Shown here: positions 15,753 through 24,415 of the stretch, one piece after another
How positions within the stretch are numbered: the first letter of the stretch is position 1
Layout of the letters: every line of letters starts with the position of its first letter
DNA from: an uncultured Lachnospiraceae bacterium
GTDB taxonomy: Bacteria; Bacillota; Clostridia; Lachnospirales; Lachnospiraceae
DNA length: 64,000 nucleotides
Assembly: GCA_947173495.1 (NCBI GenBank)
Contig: CAMWFQ010000003.1
Coordinates: 1 to 64,000 of the forward strand
Direction: 5' to 3'
The notes under the pieces: model-generated
Database searches by the model: none
What the model saw: only the letters and a program-made list of their open reading frames with translations
Told to the model about the DNA's origin: nothing
Program-made: the position numbers and the translations under genes

Positions 15753-16808
15753 CTATCCGGAGAATCCCGACATCAGATAAATGACAAATTCAACCCTTCC
15801 ATCCGATGTCCTGCCTGCTCTGATATATCCCCCTTCCTCCTCCAGAATCTTCCTTGCAATCGATAATCCCAGCCCGACCCCTTCTTTCTCCCGTGTATTT
15901 CTTCCTCTGTAAAAGCGGCGGAACACCTTATGGTATTCTTCCGGATCGATCCCGGCCCCCTCATTGCGCACAGCTACTCCCACATAGTTTGTCAGCTTCA
16001 TTACTTCCATCTCGATCCTGCTGCCTTCCTCCCCATATTTGACCGCATTATCCAACAGATTAAAGAGAGCCTCTCCCGTCCATCTTGCATCTGCCGCTGC
16101 CAGTACCTCTCTCTGGCCGGTCAGATCAATCTCCATATTCCTGTGCTTTGCTTTCTCCATGATCTGCCCCACTGCCTGAAGCAGAATAGGCTGCAGACTC
16201 TGCCGCTCCACTTTCAGCTGGATCATTCCCGTTTCCAGCCTGGATACCTTTGAAAAGCTCTCCCCAAGCCATGAGAGCTTTTGCGACTGTTCCTTCAGGC
16301 TTTTTATAAACTGCTTTCTTTCCTCCTGTGTCAGGTCCTCTCTTTCCAGAAATTCTGCATACATCCTGATATTCGTGACAGGTGTATTCAGTTGGTGTAC
16401 CAGATCGCCTGTATTCTCAGCCATCTGTAACCGGAATTTTCTCTCCCACTCTTCATAAGAACACAGAATGTCATACAGCCGAAGCAAAAGCTCCTGCATT
16501 CTGGAAAGAATCGTATCATCCGTTCTGGGAAACTTATTCATGACCTTTCCATCTATCAAATTTTCTATCATATCACTGAATGCCCGGAGCTTTCTGTCCA
16601 CCTGCCGTTCTATCGCGAAATAAACTCCTGCAAATATTGCCAGATTCAGCGCTCCATAGACCACAAGCAAAGACGTTCTGTAAAAAGGCCTCCTGCAGGA
16701 AAGCTCGCTGAACAGGAAAAGCAGTATGAGCATGATACCCATACCGCTTATCCACATTTTGTCTGTGCCGTTTCTATCCGATAATCGTTGAAAAAACCGG
16801 TGCTTCAT
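15753..16808 (-). CDS. Sensor histidine kinase (ABC-linked, intramembrane-sensing size)
   Basis: A 351-residue kinase with two close membrane helices (about residues 22-42 and 48-66) and almost no extracellular loop. The H-box is GDLVHQLNTPVTNIRMYAEF, the N-box LFNLLDNAVKYG, and the G-boxes EGAGIDPEEYHKVF and GVGLGLSIARKIL. Start ATG at 16808 overlaps the regulator stop (ATGA). Such kinases usually take their signal from the linked ABC transporter, here encoded just upstream in the transcript. This fits antimicrobial-peptide or cell-envelope-stress response systems. Confidence 0.88.
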   Translation of the reverse strand: MKHRFFQRLSDRNGTDKMWISGMGIMLILLFLFSELSCRRPFYRTSLLVVYGALNLAIFAGVYFAIERQVDRKLRAFSDMIENLIDGKVMNKFPRTDDTILSRMQELLLRLYDILCSYEEWERKFRLQMAENTGDLVHQLNTPVTNIRMYAEFLEREDLTQEERKQFIKSLKEQSQKLSWLGESFSKVSRLETGMIQLKVERQSLQPILLQAVGQIMEKAKHRNMEIDLTGQREVLAAADARWTGEALFNLLDNAVKYGEEGSRIEMEVMKLTNYVGVAVRNEGAGIDPEEYHKVFRRFYRGRNTREKEGVGLGLSIARKILEEEGGYIRAGRTSDGRVEFVIYLMSGFSG

Positions 16809-17488
16809 CTCTGTGCATCCTCCCATTTATAGCCTAAACCGAATACCGTTCTGATATAGACCGGCTGCTCGGGATTATCCTCCACTTTTATGCGCAGTCT
16901 GCGTATCGTCACATTGAGGGTCCGGTTCTCCACATATCTTTCGTCATTATCCCATATTCTCTCAAGTATTTTCTCCCTCGTCAGCACAATCCCTCTGTTT
17001 TGAATCAGAAGTTCAAGCAATCTGCCCTCCAGTGCGGTAAGCTCCACCGGTTCTCCGCATCTGGTCAGTGTTTTACACTCAAAATCATACATCAGATCGC
17101 CGTTCACATAGATCTGTCTCGACGCTCTGTCGCTGCGTTTCAGCACCGCTGCGATCTTCATCAGCAGCACCGGCAGGGAAAAGGGCTTTGTAATATAATC
17201 GTCACACCCGGACCGAAAGCCTCTGAGCATGTCTTCCTCAGAATCCTGCGCCGTCAGAATCAGTACCGGAACCGGCTGCCCTGCCAGGACCCTTTGCAGG
17301 AAGTCCCTGCCGTCCCCATCCGGCAGATTAATATCCAGCAGGATCAGGTTCATCTTATCTTTCAGGCTTTCCTGCGCTTCTTTCAGACTATAGGCACTGT
17401 ACACAAAATATCCTTCCCTTCGCAGGGCAAAAGCGATCCCACTGTTCATCGCCCTGTCGTCTTCGATCACTAAAATATGTTTTTCCAT
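16805..17488 (-). CDS. OmpR-family response regulator
   Basis: A 227-residue regulator. The receiver domain (1-115) has the acidic pair IEDDRA at residues 7-12, phosphoacceptor D53 in LLDINLPDGDG, and K in DDYITKPF near 102. The winged-helix DNA-binding domain (130-227) has ELTALEGRLLELLIQNRG and TLNVTIRRLRIKVEDNP. It lies three bases after the permease stop. Direct repeats at 20874-20891 upstream of the ATPase gene have the 11-bp spacing used by this family, so autoregulation of the operon is likely. Confidence 0.92.
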   Translation of the reverse strand: MEKHILVIEDDRAMNSGIAFALRREGYFVYSAYSLKEAQESLKDKMNLILLDINLPDGDGRDFLQRVLAGQPVPVLILTAQDSEEDMLRGFRSGCDDYITKPFSLPVLLMKIAAVLKRSDRASRQIYVNGDLMYDFECKTLTRCGEPVELTALEGRLLELLIQNRGIVLTREKILERIWDNDERYVENRTLNVTIRRLRIKVEDNPEQPVYIRTVFGLGYKWEDAQR

Positions 17489-17491
17489 CCT

Positions 17492-20053
17492 TTATACCAC
17501 TTCCCGCAGTCTCTCCACAATTGACTTCTGATTCATCACTCTTGTAAGCATACCGGCCATGACCATGCACAGGACTGCGGAAAGCAGCAGAAAAATTCCA
17601 AGCGCCTGTAAAAATGCTTCCGGAGAAAAATTAAAGACCGCATCCGAACCGATCATATATGCCAGAATCGCCCCTACTGCTGTCGCCAACACTGACGCCG
17701 CGGCAACGAGTCCTGCATATTTTGCAAAAATATCGCGTTTCATCTGTTTCCTGGTCATTCCTACAGACTGCATCGCCGCATATTCCACCCTTCTTGCCAC
17801 TACATCTGTGGTCACCGTATTCACCATATTTGCAATGCCGATCAGCCCCACAATAACTGCCAGTAAAATTCCAAAAGCTGTCATGGCCCTCTTCGTCTCC
17901 GTATTCCTGATTCTGCTCACATAAGCAGCGTCAAGTGCCAGCTGCATATTTCCGTCTTCCTTCACGATATCCGCCACCGCATCATACTGCTCTTTCTCTG
18001 AGATGAACGCGGCATCCTCTCCATATTCAAATCCATTAAAACAGATATCGCTTACAAGATTTCCGTAATCGGAATAGATTTCCTCAAATGTCCTGTCCGT
18101 GAGCCAAAGTTGGGATTCCCCGAGCGTATCAGTTCCAAAAATATTATCGCATGTGACAAGCGCCAGCACAGTGAATTTCTGTTCCACACAACGTTCCGAT
18201 CCACCGTCATAAAAAGATACCGTCACCTCATCACCTGCATGAACCTGATATTCCATCCCCTCACTCTGCTCTACATCGTGTATATACCAGGAACGATTAT
18301 AAATCAGATAGTTGCCCTGTGCAAACTTTTCTGCATCCAGACTCCCTTCCAGTACGGTAAAATACTGACTCTCATAATCCAGATATGCCGGATCCATTCC
18401 GCTTACATCTATCTGACAGTTACCTCTTTCCGTCCTTCCCGGATCCTGGAACCACATAGTATCCCCCTGCGCCAGCTTTGCCCGGTATGCTGCCATATCC
18501 TGCGCAATTTCACCCTCAGACAGAATTTCTCCATGGGAGGGCATGTATCTGTAACTTCCCTGAGTGACATAATAATCCGGCCTGGTTCTTGCCCGGTAAT
18601 ATATCCTGAAATCCTCCGCAAATACCAGATCCTTAAGACGCTGTATCAGGTCGGAGCTGATGGGCTGATATGGCTCGTCGGATCCGAACCTCACTGTATT
18701 CTGACTGACTCTGAAGTCTGTCCCGTTATGCCTGCGTGTCTGTGTCTCCACTGAATATCCCATGGATATCGTATATACCACCAGAAACAAAATACCGCTG
18801 AGCGCAAAAGAAATCACGGAGAAAGCGCCTTTTTTCTGCCTGCCGCGGTATCTGGCTGCCTCTACGGATGAAATCCTTCCCGCAATCTTAAACGGCTTCA
18901 TGGTGCTGATGAATACGGTAAGCCAGGAAAACACGGCTTCCAAAATAAACACCCGGCCAAATCCTGCCGGCTTATAATAAACCGAAATTCCATCCGCAAA
19001 GGCCCCCAAAACTGCACCGGAAGCTGCCCGGCCGATCAAATATCCGACCGTTCCTCCTGCCGCAATCCCGATCAGGGCGATCCTGTTCATCTGCCATGAC
19101 AGCATCCGGCGAAGCTGTCTGCAGGTCATGCCGATGGTCTTCAGTTCTCCATAAAACCGGATGTCATTCACGATGGAAATGTCAAAGACATTATAAATGA
19201 AGAAATATCCGCACAGCATAATGCAGACAAGTACCAGCGCCAGAGGAATAAGAATCATCACTGTCGTATCACTGGCTTTGTAGCTGATTCCGTTTCCTTT
19301 CGCCTGTTCATTCACCTCCTCCAGCTTCTCCTGCTTATCCCATCCCAGCCTGAGAGGATTCAGGTTGTTGAGCTTTATATAAATATGGTCATATCCCCGT
19401 ATGATTCCCGGATTGTAAGTATCAATAAACGTTTCGTCCGTATAAATTTCTTCATAAATATCTGAAACATTACGCAGAGGATTCCTGTAATAGCCGCAAA
19501 CCTTCATGGGAATCACCCGTTCCGTCTGTTCCTCCTGTGCTTTATCCTGTACCAGCACTGCCAGGTCAAAACAGACTCCTGTCTGTTCATTCAGTCCAAG
19601 ACGCTCCGACATGGTATCAGACAGCAAAATCTCATCTGCCTTCTCCGGATACTTCCCTTTCACCAGCTGCACCATGTTCTTTTCATAATGCACTTCATCC
19701 GCTGCAAACAGACGCACATCAAGACCTGAAAATTCCCGGTTATGGAGATAACTGGTACTGCATCTTCTGGCACAGGCGGCCCACTCCACCTGTGGAAGAT
19801 TTCTGGCTCTCTCCAGTATCTGCTCATCGCCATAGATCAGAGAACTGTCCGCCCCTGGTCCGGGGGAAGCTCCCATAGAACGTTTCTCGGCATTGATAAA
19901 GCCAATTCCTACTGTGAAGGTAACGCCAATCAGGACAGCAGTCAGTGACACGGCAAGAATTGCCAGCCTGTTCCTGACAGGATGCGCCCTGTAATCATCT
20001 GCTGCCAGCTCTTTTTCCAGTGACAGATCGGAGTTCCTGAACATGATATTCAT
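17492..20053 (-). CDS. FtsX-domain ABC transporter permease, 853 residues
   Basis: A large permease with an N-terminal helix near residues 28-48, a long extracytoplasmic region, a cluster of helices near 265-390, a further helix near 410-430, a second extracytoplasmic region of about 280 residues, and a C-terminal FtsX-type helix group (720-840). The two-block design is that of transporters exporting or sensing peptides and lipids. Signature segment NDIRFYGELKTIGMTCRQLR is the FtsX cytoplasmic motif, repeated at the C-terminal block as RRVEYAAMQSVGMTRKQMKR. ATG overlaps the ATPase stop (ATGA). It is coupled to the ATPase, regulator and kinase genes. Confidence 0.88.
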   Translation of the reverse strand: MNIMFRNSDLSLEKELAADDYRAHPVRNRLAILAVSLTAVLIGVTFTVGIGFINAEKRSMGASPGPGADSSLIYGDEQILERARNLPQVEWAACARRCSTSYLHNREFSGLDVRLFAADEVHYEKNMVQLVKGKYPEKADEILLSDTMSERLGLNEQTGVCFDLAVLVQDKAQEEQTERVIPMKVCGYYRNPLRNVSDIYEEIYTDETFIDTYNPGIIRGYDHIYIKLNNLNPLRLGWDKQEKLEEVNEQAKGNGISYKASDTTVMILIPLALVLVCIMLCGYFFIYNVFDISIVNDIRFYGELKTIGMTCRQLRRMLSWQMNRIALIGIAAGGTVGYLIGRAASGAVLGAFADGISVYYKPAGFGRVFILEAVFSWLTVFISTMKPFKIAGRISSVEAARYRGRQKKGAFSVISFALSGILFLVVYTISMGYSVETQTRRHNGTDFRVSQNTVRFGSDEPYQPISSDLIQRLKDLVFAEDFRIYYRARTRPDYYVTQGSYRYMPSHGEILSEGEIAQDMAAYRAKLAQGDTMWFQDPGRTERGNCQIDVSGMDPAYLDYESQYFTVLEGSLDAEKFAQGNYLIYNRSWYIHDVEQSEGMEYQVHAGDEVTVSFYDGGSERCVEQKFTVLALVTCDNIFGTDTLGESQLWLTDRTFEEIYSDYGNLVSDICFNGFEYGEDAAFISEKEQYDAVADIVKEDGNMQLALDAAYVSRIRNTETKRAMTAFGILLAVIVGLIGIANMVNTVTTDVVARRVEYAAMQSVGMTRKQMKRDIFAKYAGLVAAASVLATAVGAILAYMIGSDAVFNFSPEAFLQALGIFLLLSAVLCMVMAGMLTRVMNQKSIVERLREVV

Positions 20054-20733
20054 ACCCGCACCTCCCCGCCTGCCACAAGCTTTCCGTCTTCTATATGAAG
20101 CACACGGTCCGCAAGCTGAGCTATGGCATCGTTATGAGTAATCATGACGATGGTCTGATGAAATTCTCTGGAAGTCTTTTTCAACAGTCCCATGACCTCC
20201 GCACTGGTTCCGGAGTCCAGATTGCCCGTGGGTTCGTCCGCCAAAAGCACTGCCGGCTTTGCAGCAATCGCTCTTGCAATGGATACCCTCTGCTGCTGTC
20301 CTCCGGAAAGCTGATTCGGGTATCTGTCCATCTTGCCCTCAATCCCAAGCTGCCTGCAGATATGCTCAATGTAGTCTCTGTCCGGCCTCCTTCCATCCAG
20401 TCTGATGGGCAGGACAATATTTTTATAAATATTCTGAACCGATATCAGATTATAATTCTGGAAAACAAAACCGATATTTCTGCGCCTGAAAACAGTCAGC
20501 TGCTCCTGCGTCATCTTCATAATCGACTGCCCGTCTATTATGGTCTCTCCTGAATCCGCATAGTCCAGCCCGCCAATAAGATTCAGCAGCGTTGTCTTAC
20601 CGCTGCCCGATGTACCCACAATAGCCGTAAAGCTGCCTTTCTCTATCGAAAAGCTGACATCGTCTACCGCTCTGACCAGATTTTCTCCACTTCCATAATG
20701 CTTCTTAAGATGCACTGCTTTCAGAATTTCCAT
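20050..20733 (-). CDS. ABC transporter ATP-binding protein (LolD/MacB/BceA type)
   Basis: A 227-residue ATPase. Walker A is GTSGSGKTTLLN at about residues 39-50, Q-loop FVFQNYNLI near 89, signature LSGGQQQRVSIARA near 142-155, Walker B VLLADEPTGNLDS near 160-172, and switch ITHND. The ATG at 20733 has GGAGAG upstream; the open frame further back to 20802 lacks such support. It powers the permease at 17492-20053. Confidence 0.93.
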   Translation of the reverse strand: MEILKAVHLKKHYGSGENLVRAVDDVSFSIEKGSFTAIVGTSGSGKTTLLNLIGGLDYADSGETIIDGQSIMKMTQEQLTVFRRRNIGFVFQNYNLISVQNIYKNIVLPIRLDGRRPDRDYIEHICRQLGIEGKMDRYPNQLSGGQQQRVSIARAIAAKPAVLLADEPTGNLDSGTSAEVMGLLKKTSREFHQTIVMITHNDAIAQLADRVLHIEDGKLVAGGEVRV

Positions 20734-20815
20734 AGCGTCTCTCCACTCCCTGTCTACTTTATTTTTCTCAATGCTTCTCCGACTCCGTACCCTCTGCTTC
20801 ATTGCAGATTTAATG

Positions 20816-20836
20816 CCCCGGCAGCTTGCTGCGGGG
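20816..20836. other. Leader hairpin of the ABC/two-component operon
   Basis: CCCCGGCAGCTTGCTGCGGGG is a near-perfect hairpin between the promoter region and the ATPase start codon. It lacks a U-run on the minus strand, so it is more likely a stability or regulatory element than a terminator. Confidence 0.5.
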
Positions 20837-20852
20837 TTATTGGCTTCACTGA

Positions 20853-20891
20853 ACTATATCATAGACCAGAGATGTTACATTTCGGTTACAT
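20853..20891 (-). promoter_or_regulatory. Promoter with OmpR-type direct-repeat operator
   Basis: On the minus strand ATGTAAC occurs at 20891-20885 and again at 20880-20874, exactly 11 bases apart. This is the spacing used by paired OmpR-type regulators. A -10 of TATAGT (20858-20853) or TATGAT (20863-20858) follows and no good -35 exists, as in activator-dependent promoters. The likely activator is the regulator at 16805-17488. Confidence 0.65.
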
Positions 20892-20913
20892 TTGCTTATG
20901 GAATCCAGTTCTG

Positions 20914-21657
20914 TCATTTCTGTTCCGGAATAACGACCGTAAACTGAAGATAATTCACTCCTCTGATTTGCTCATTGGACACCATGATCTCACCCCCCAG
21001 CTTATGTACTGTTTTTTTCAGCTTTTTTAAGCCGATCCCATGTCCTTCCCCCTTACCGGCGGTGTCCTTTTGAAAAAACAGTAAAATCTCTTCCGGCGAA
21101 AAGACTTTGCTGGTATTGGCAAGAGAAATACGGATTTCATTTTCCCCGTCAGAAATCTCCAGGCGAATAAGCGGGAGCACACTTGTACCGCCTTCAAGCG
21201 CTCTGAGGGCATTATCAAATAAAACTCCCAAAATATCGATTAACTCATACCCGGGAATTTTTAATTTTGATTCGTCGACAGCAACATGATACTCTACCTG
21301 AATATCATATTTATAAGCTTCTTCAATTTTTACAGAGAGAAACCCGGCGATCAGCCGGTGAGGAACCGATAACAAAAGCCGCGCCTTATCGCTCCTGTCC
21401 ATAAGTTCATGACAGTACTCGCTCTGCCTGCGCGCCAGCTCCTCATAATTATCGATGGTATAGATCATGCCCAGAATGGCACTGATATGATTGTCCAGAT
21501 CATGCTGTCTTTCTCTGACAGACATAATCAGTTCGTTATATGCATCATAATATCTTTCATTCTCCCTGGTCTGCAGCAGTCTTTTCCTTGCTCCGGCCCT
21601 GGACCGCATTCCTTCTATCAGTACCAAAAAGAATATACAAAGGATAAGTACTTTCAT
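20914..21657 (-). CDS. Minimal GHKL sensor kinase (AgrC/CitA-like), no sensor domain
   Basis: A 247-residue protein with one N-terminal membrane helix (about residues 2-17), then the H-box RERQHDLDNHISAILGM (His near 53) and a GHKL ATPase domain (DILGVLFDNALRALEG, GHGIGLKKLKKTV). AgrC-type kinases normally have five to seven membrane helices before this region, so this is either a deliberately small kinase or an N-terminally reduced one. No LytTR or other regulator gene is beside it. An ATG at 21657 is used (GGAGAG about 11 bases upstream); a TTG at 21666 is possible. It may work with the two-component system downstream or with a distant regulator. Confidence 0.75.
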   Translation of the reverse strand: MKVLILCIFFLVLIEGMRSRAGARKRLLQTRENERYYDAYNELIMSVRERQHDLDNHISAILGMIYTIDNYEELARRQSEYCHELMDRSDKARLLLSVPHRLIAGFLSVKIEEAYKYDIQVEYHVAVDESKLKIPGYELIDILGVLFDNALRALEGGTSVLPLIRLEISDGENEIRISLANTSKVFSPEEILLFFQKDTAGKGEGHGIGLKKLKKTVHKLGGEIMVSNEQIRGVNYLQFTVVIPEQK

Positions 21658-21886
21658 TTCTGACAAAACTCTCCGCAGGTATTTCTTACGCTTCTCTGCA
21701 TCCGGATACCGTCATTTTTCCTGCGCTCATTTTATCATATCTGAAAAAAGGAAATTACTGCTTAAACTAGTGATTCCATACAAACACTGATTAACCTTGC
21801 CAGACAGCCTGCTGTAATCGGGCAGGGGTGGGTTTCCCATGCCCGTCGAGCGGCCTGTTCCCTTATGCGGGCCTGTGTATCAAATT

Positions 21887-21911
21887 GGGCAGGGGAAGTT
21901 CTCCCCTGCCC
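21887..21911 (-). terminator. Hairpin after pyrF
   Basis: GGGCAGGGGA/TCCCCTGCCC with a short loop, eight bases beyond the pyrF stop, followed on the minus strand by AATTTG. It is a very stable stem with a weak U-run, and probably a terminator. Confidence 0.65.
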
Positions 21912-21919
21912 GCCTTCTC

Positions 21920-22855
21920 TTATCTGCTGTTTAATGCGTCTGAAATATCCTGTCTCATTTCCTCCACTGCCGCCCGTGAGGCTTCCCCGAATCCCTCTTC
22001 TTTAAAGGAGACATATTTCTCCTGCTGCCATGCGGCGATGATTCCTCTCGAGGAATTCACAATGGCTCCCAGCCCGTCCTCGTTGAAGAAATGTACCAGA
22101 TCCTTTCCCTTTCCGCCCTGGGCTCCATAGCCGGGCACCAGAATATAGCTCTTCGGCATTATCCCGCGGAGCACCTTTCCCATCTCCGGGTAGGTTGCCC
22201 CCACTACAGCGCCAATATAACTGTAGCTCTCTCCCATATGCTCCTGTGCCCATTTGGCCACCTGCTCTCCTACCACTTCATAAAGGGGGCGTCCTCCGGC
22301 ATCAGAGACAGGTCTGTCCTGAAACTCTCCGCTGCTGGGATTAGAGGTCTTTACCAGAACAAATAATCCCTTTTTTTCTTCCTGGCATACCTTAATAAAG
22401 GGTTTTACGCCATCAGAGCCGAGATACGGATTCACCGTTATAAAATCCTCGTCAAGTCCACGGCAGATTGTGCTTCCAATCTTTACTTTTCCAAGATGGC
22501 CAACTGCATAGGCTTCCGATGTGGAACCGATATCTCCTCTTTTCACATCCCCGATCACCACCAGATTCTTTTCCTTGCAATAGTCCACCGTTCTTTTAAA
22601 TACCGCAAGTCCGGGAATCCCAAACTGCTCGTACATGGCGATCTGCGGCTTTACCGCCGGTATAATGTCATAAATATGATCAACAATCTCTTTATTGAAC
22701 TGCCATACTGCCTCGGCTGCCCCCTCAAGTGTCTCCCCATACTCTTCGAAGGCCTTTTTCTGAATATGCTCCGGAATAAATTTCATCATGGGATCCAGCC
22801 CGACCACGATGGGCGCGCCGGTAGATTTTATTTTCGAAATCAGCTGATTAACCAT
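21920..22855 (-). CDS. pyrF: Orotidine 5'-phosphate decarboxylase, type 2
   Basis: A 311-residue decarboxylase that makes UMP in pyrimidine synthesis. The early active-site strand is VVGLDPMMKFIP (about residues 15-26) and the core catalytic loop is VVIGDVKRGDIGSTSEAYA (about 98-116), containing the Asp-Lys-Asp array. The length and loop mark the longer type 2 form. ATG at 22855 has AGGAG upstream; the open frame continues to 22897. It stands alone among unlinked genes rather than in a pyr cluster. Confidence 0.95.
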   Translation of the reverse strand: MVNQLISKIKSTGAPIVVGLDPMMKFIPEHIQKKAFEEYGETLEGAAEAVWQFNKEIVDHIYDIIPAVKPQIAMYEQFGIPGLAVFKRTVDYCKEKNLVVIGDVKRGDIGSTSEAYAVGHLGKVKIGSTICRGLDEDFITVNPYLGSDGVKPFIKVCQEEKKGLFVLVKTSNPSSGEFQDRPVSDAGGRPLYEVVGEQVAKWAQEHMGESYSYIGAVVGATYPEMGKVLRGIMPKSYILVPGYGAQGGKGKDLVHFFNEDGLGAIVNSSRGIIAAWQQEKYVSFKEEGFGEASRAAVEEMRQDISDALNSR

Positions 22856-22903
22856 AAGTAGCTCCTGTTCTGGTGTCTGTTGTTTATCGTTCTGCAATCC
22901 TGT

Positions 22904-23950
22904 TTATCTTGTTTTTAAAAAGGTATATTCCCGCTGAGCCTGCTCATCATCCGGATAGGTGCTCAGATAGCTGCTCATAAGCTCCGCCGCTTTTCCGTAA
23001 TCATGAAGCTGCTCATAAGCAACAATTTCATTCATTTTCAGGGTCTGCATCATGCCATTGTCTTCTATGTTCATGGCGGCCTGGAAGGCTGCCAGCGCCC
23101 CACTGTAATCCTCCGCCTGCATTCTGCACAGCCCCAGCTGATTTAAAATCTGCGGATTAGGCCCTTCGCTTTCCAGGAAAACACTGTACACACTGATTGC
23201 ATAGTTGATATCTCCCAGAGTCTCATAGGTCTTCCCCAGAAAAAGGGTGGTCTCAAATCCTCCTTCTTCCCTGGCTTTCTCCAGATAGGTCCTGGCATTT
23301 TCATAATCCTCCAGGTAATAGCAGATGCGTCCCTTTTCATAGTTGGTCATATCCTTGGTTCCTGCATCCATGGCCGCCTGAAGGTATTCCTGTCCTGTAT
23401 CTTTGTAGCCGTCCTCTTCCAGAACCGTATAGATATTAATCAGCCTGTCATAATCACTTTTGTCCAGGGCAATCACCCTGTCAAAATCCGCCTTGGCCAG
23501 CTCAAGATTGCCCTGCTCCGCATAAATCACGCCCCTGAGATAGCAGGCGTCCTTCTCCTCTTCCTTCAGCCCCAGGATCGCATCATAGACATCGATGGCT
23601 TTCTCCTTGTTTCCCTGCTTATAATAGGCAGCCGCCAGATAATAATTGATATCATAATCCATATTGACGACTCTGCCATCGCTTAAAGAAAGCGCTGTCT
23701 CAAAAGCCTGTACTGCCTCGTCATACATGGTCTTTCCCATATACGCGATTCCTTCTCCACGACAGGCAAGCCGCAGATCCTCCCCGGCCTCCTTTGCCGC
23801 CGCAAAGCTTTCAATTGCACTGTCATACTCATATGCTGCCACAGCCTGCATACCGGCATTAATATTCTCATTTTTTCCTTTCATGCCGCACCCGCCAAGC
23901 AACAGAGCCAAAACTGCTGCAGTCATCACCGCACGATATTTCTTTTTCAT
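22904..23950 (-). CDS. TPR-repeat lipoprotein
   Basis: A 348-residue surface lipoprotein. The signal peptide ends in LLLGGC (C21), and the mature part is almost wholly tetratricopeptide repeats, about eight, each with the W/Y..A.. G..Y...G....A...Y pattern (for example GIAYMGKTMYDEAVQAFETA, YYKQGNKEKAIDVYDAI, GVIYAEQGNLELAKADFDRV). Such proteins act as scaffolds. The partner is unknown. It sits between pyrF and the Hpt gene, with short gaps. Confidence 0.85.
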   Translation of the reverse strand: MKKKYRAVMTAAVLALLLGGCGMKGKNENINAGMQAVAAYEYDSAIESFAAAKEAGEDLRLACRGEGIAYMGKTMYDEAVQAFETALSLSDGRVVNMDYDINYYLAAAYYKQGNKEKAIDVYDAILGLKEEEKDACYLRGVIYAEQGNLELAKADFDRVIALDKSDYDRLINIYTVLEEDGYKDTGQEYLQAAMDAGTKDMTNYEKGRICYYLEDYENARTYLEKAREEGGFETTLFLGKTYETLGDINYAISVYSVFLESEGPNPQILNQLGLCRMQAEDYSGALAAFQAAMNIEDNGMMQTLKMNEIVAYEQLHDYGKAAELMSSYLSTYPDDEQAQREYTFLKTR

Positions 23951-24035
23951 TCAGTTTCCGTTTCCTCTTATACGTACTTTCCTTCCGGCTGTCTCACCCT
24001 GTATCCTGATCCTTCCCGGGACTTTTTTGTTTTCG

Positions 24036-24398
24036 TTATGCCGACAGAAGATCACTGATTGCCTTCAGCACATGTTCCTGCTCCTGCTTGATTCTGGCAA
24101 AGTCTTCTTCCACGCCATCGTAATGTTTTGCGCGAAGCTTTTCCACCAGCTCCGAAGTAGCGTCACTGAGCCTTGTCATCTCCAGATTCCCTGTTACGCC
24201 TTTGAGATTATGGGCATTTCTGAAGGCTTCCTCGTAATCCTTTTCCGCTATGGCCTTCTCCAGGCCCTCAAAGCATTTCTCATTTGGGTATTTACTCAGC
24301 ATCCTCAGAATAAAATCCTCTTTTAACGGGATCCTGGCAGCAAGTCCGTCAAAATCAATTCCTGCCTCCAGCAGCATTTTCTTATTTTCCTCTGTCAT
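24036..24398 (-). CDS. Stand-alone histidine phosphotransfer (Hpt) protein
   Basis: A 120-residue four-helix Hpt protein. The phosphorylated histidine is H63 in NAHNLKGVTGNL. It starts 17 bases after the RNA methyltransferase stop, with AAGGAGAAGG upstream. Free Hpt proteins carry phosphate between hybrid kinases and regulators, but no hybrid kinase is next to it. The chemotaxis-linked PAS kinase at 34958 has no receiver domain, so the partners are unknown. Confidence 0.85.
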   Translation of the reverse strand: MTEENKKMLLEAGIDFDGLAARIPLKEDFILRMLSKYPNEKCFEGLEKAIAEKDYEEAFRNAHNLKGVTGNLEMTRLSDATSELVEKLRAKHYDGVEEDFARIKQEQEHVLKAISDLLSA

Positions 24399-24415
24399 CT
24401 TTTCCTTCTCCTTTT

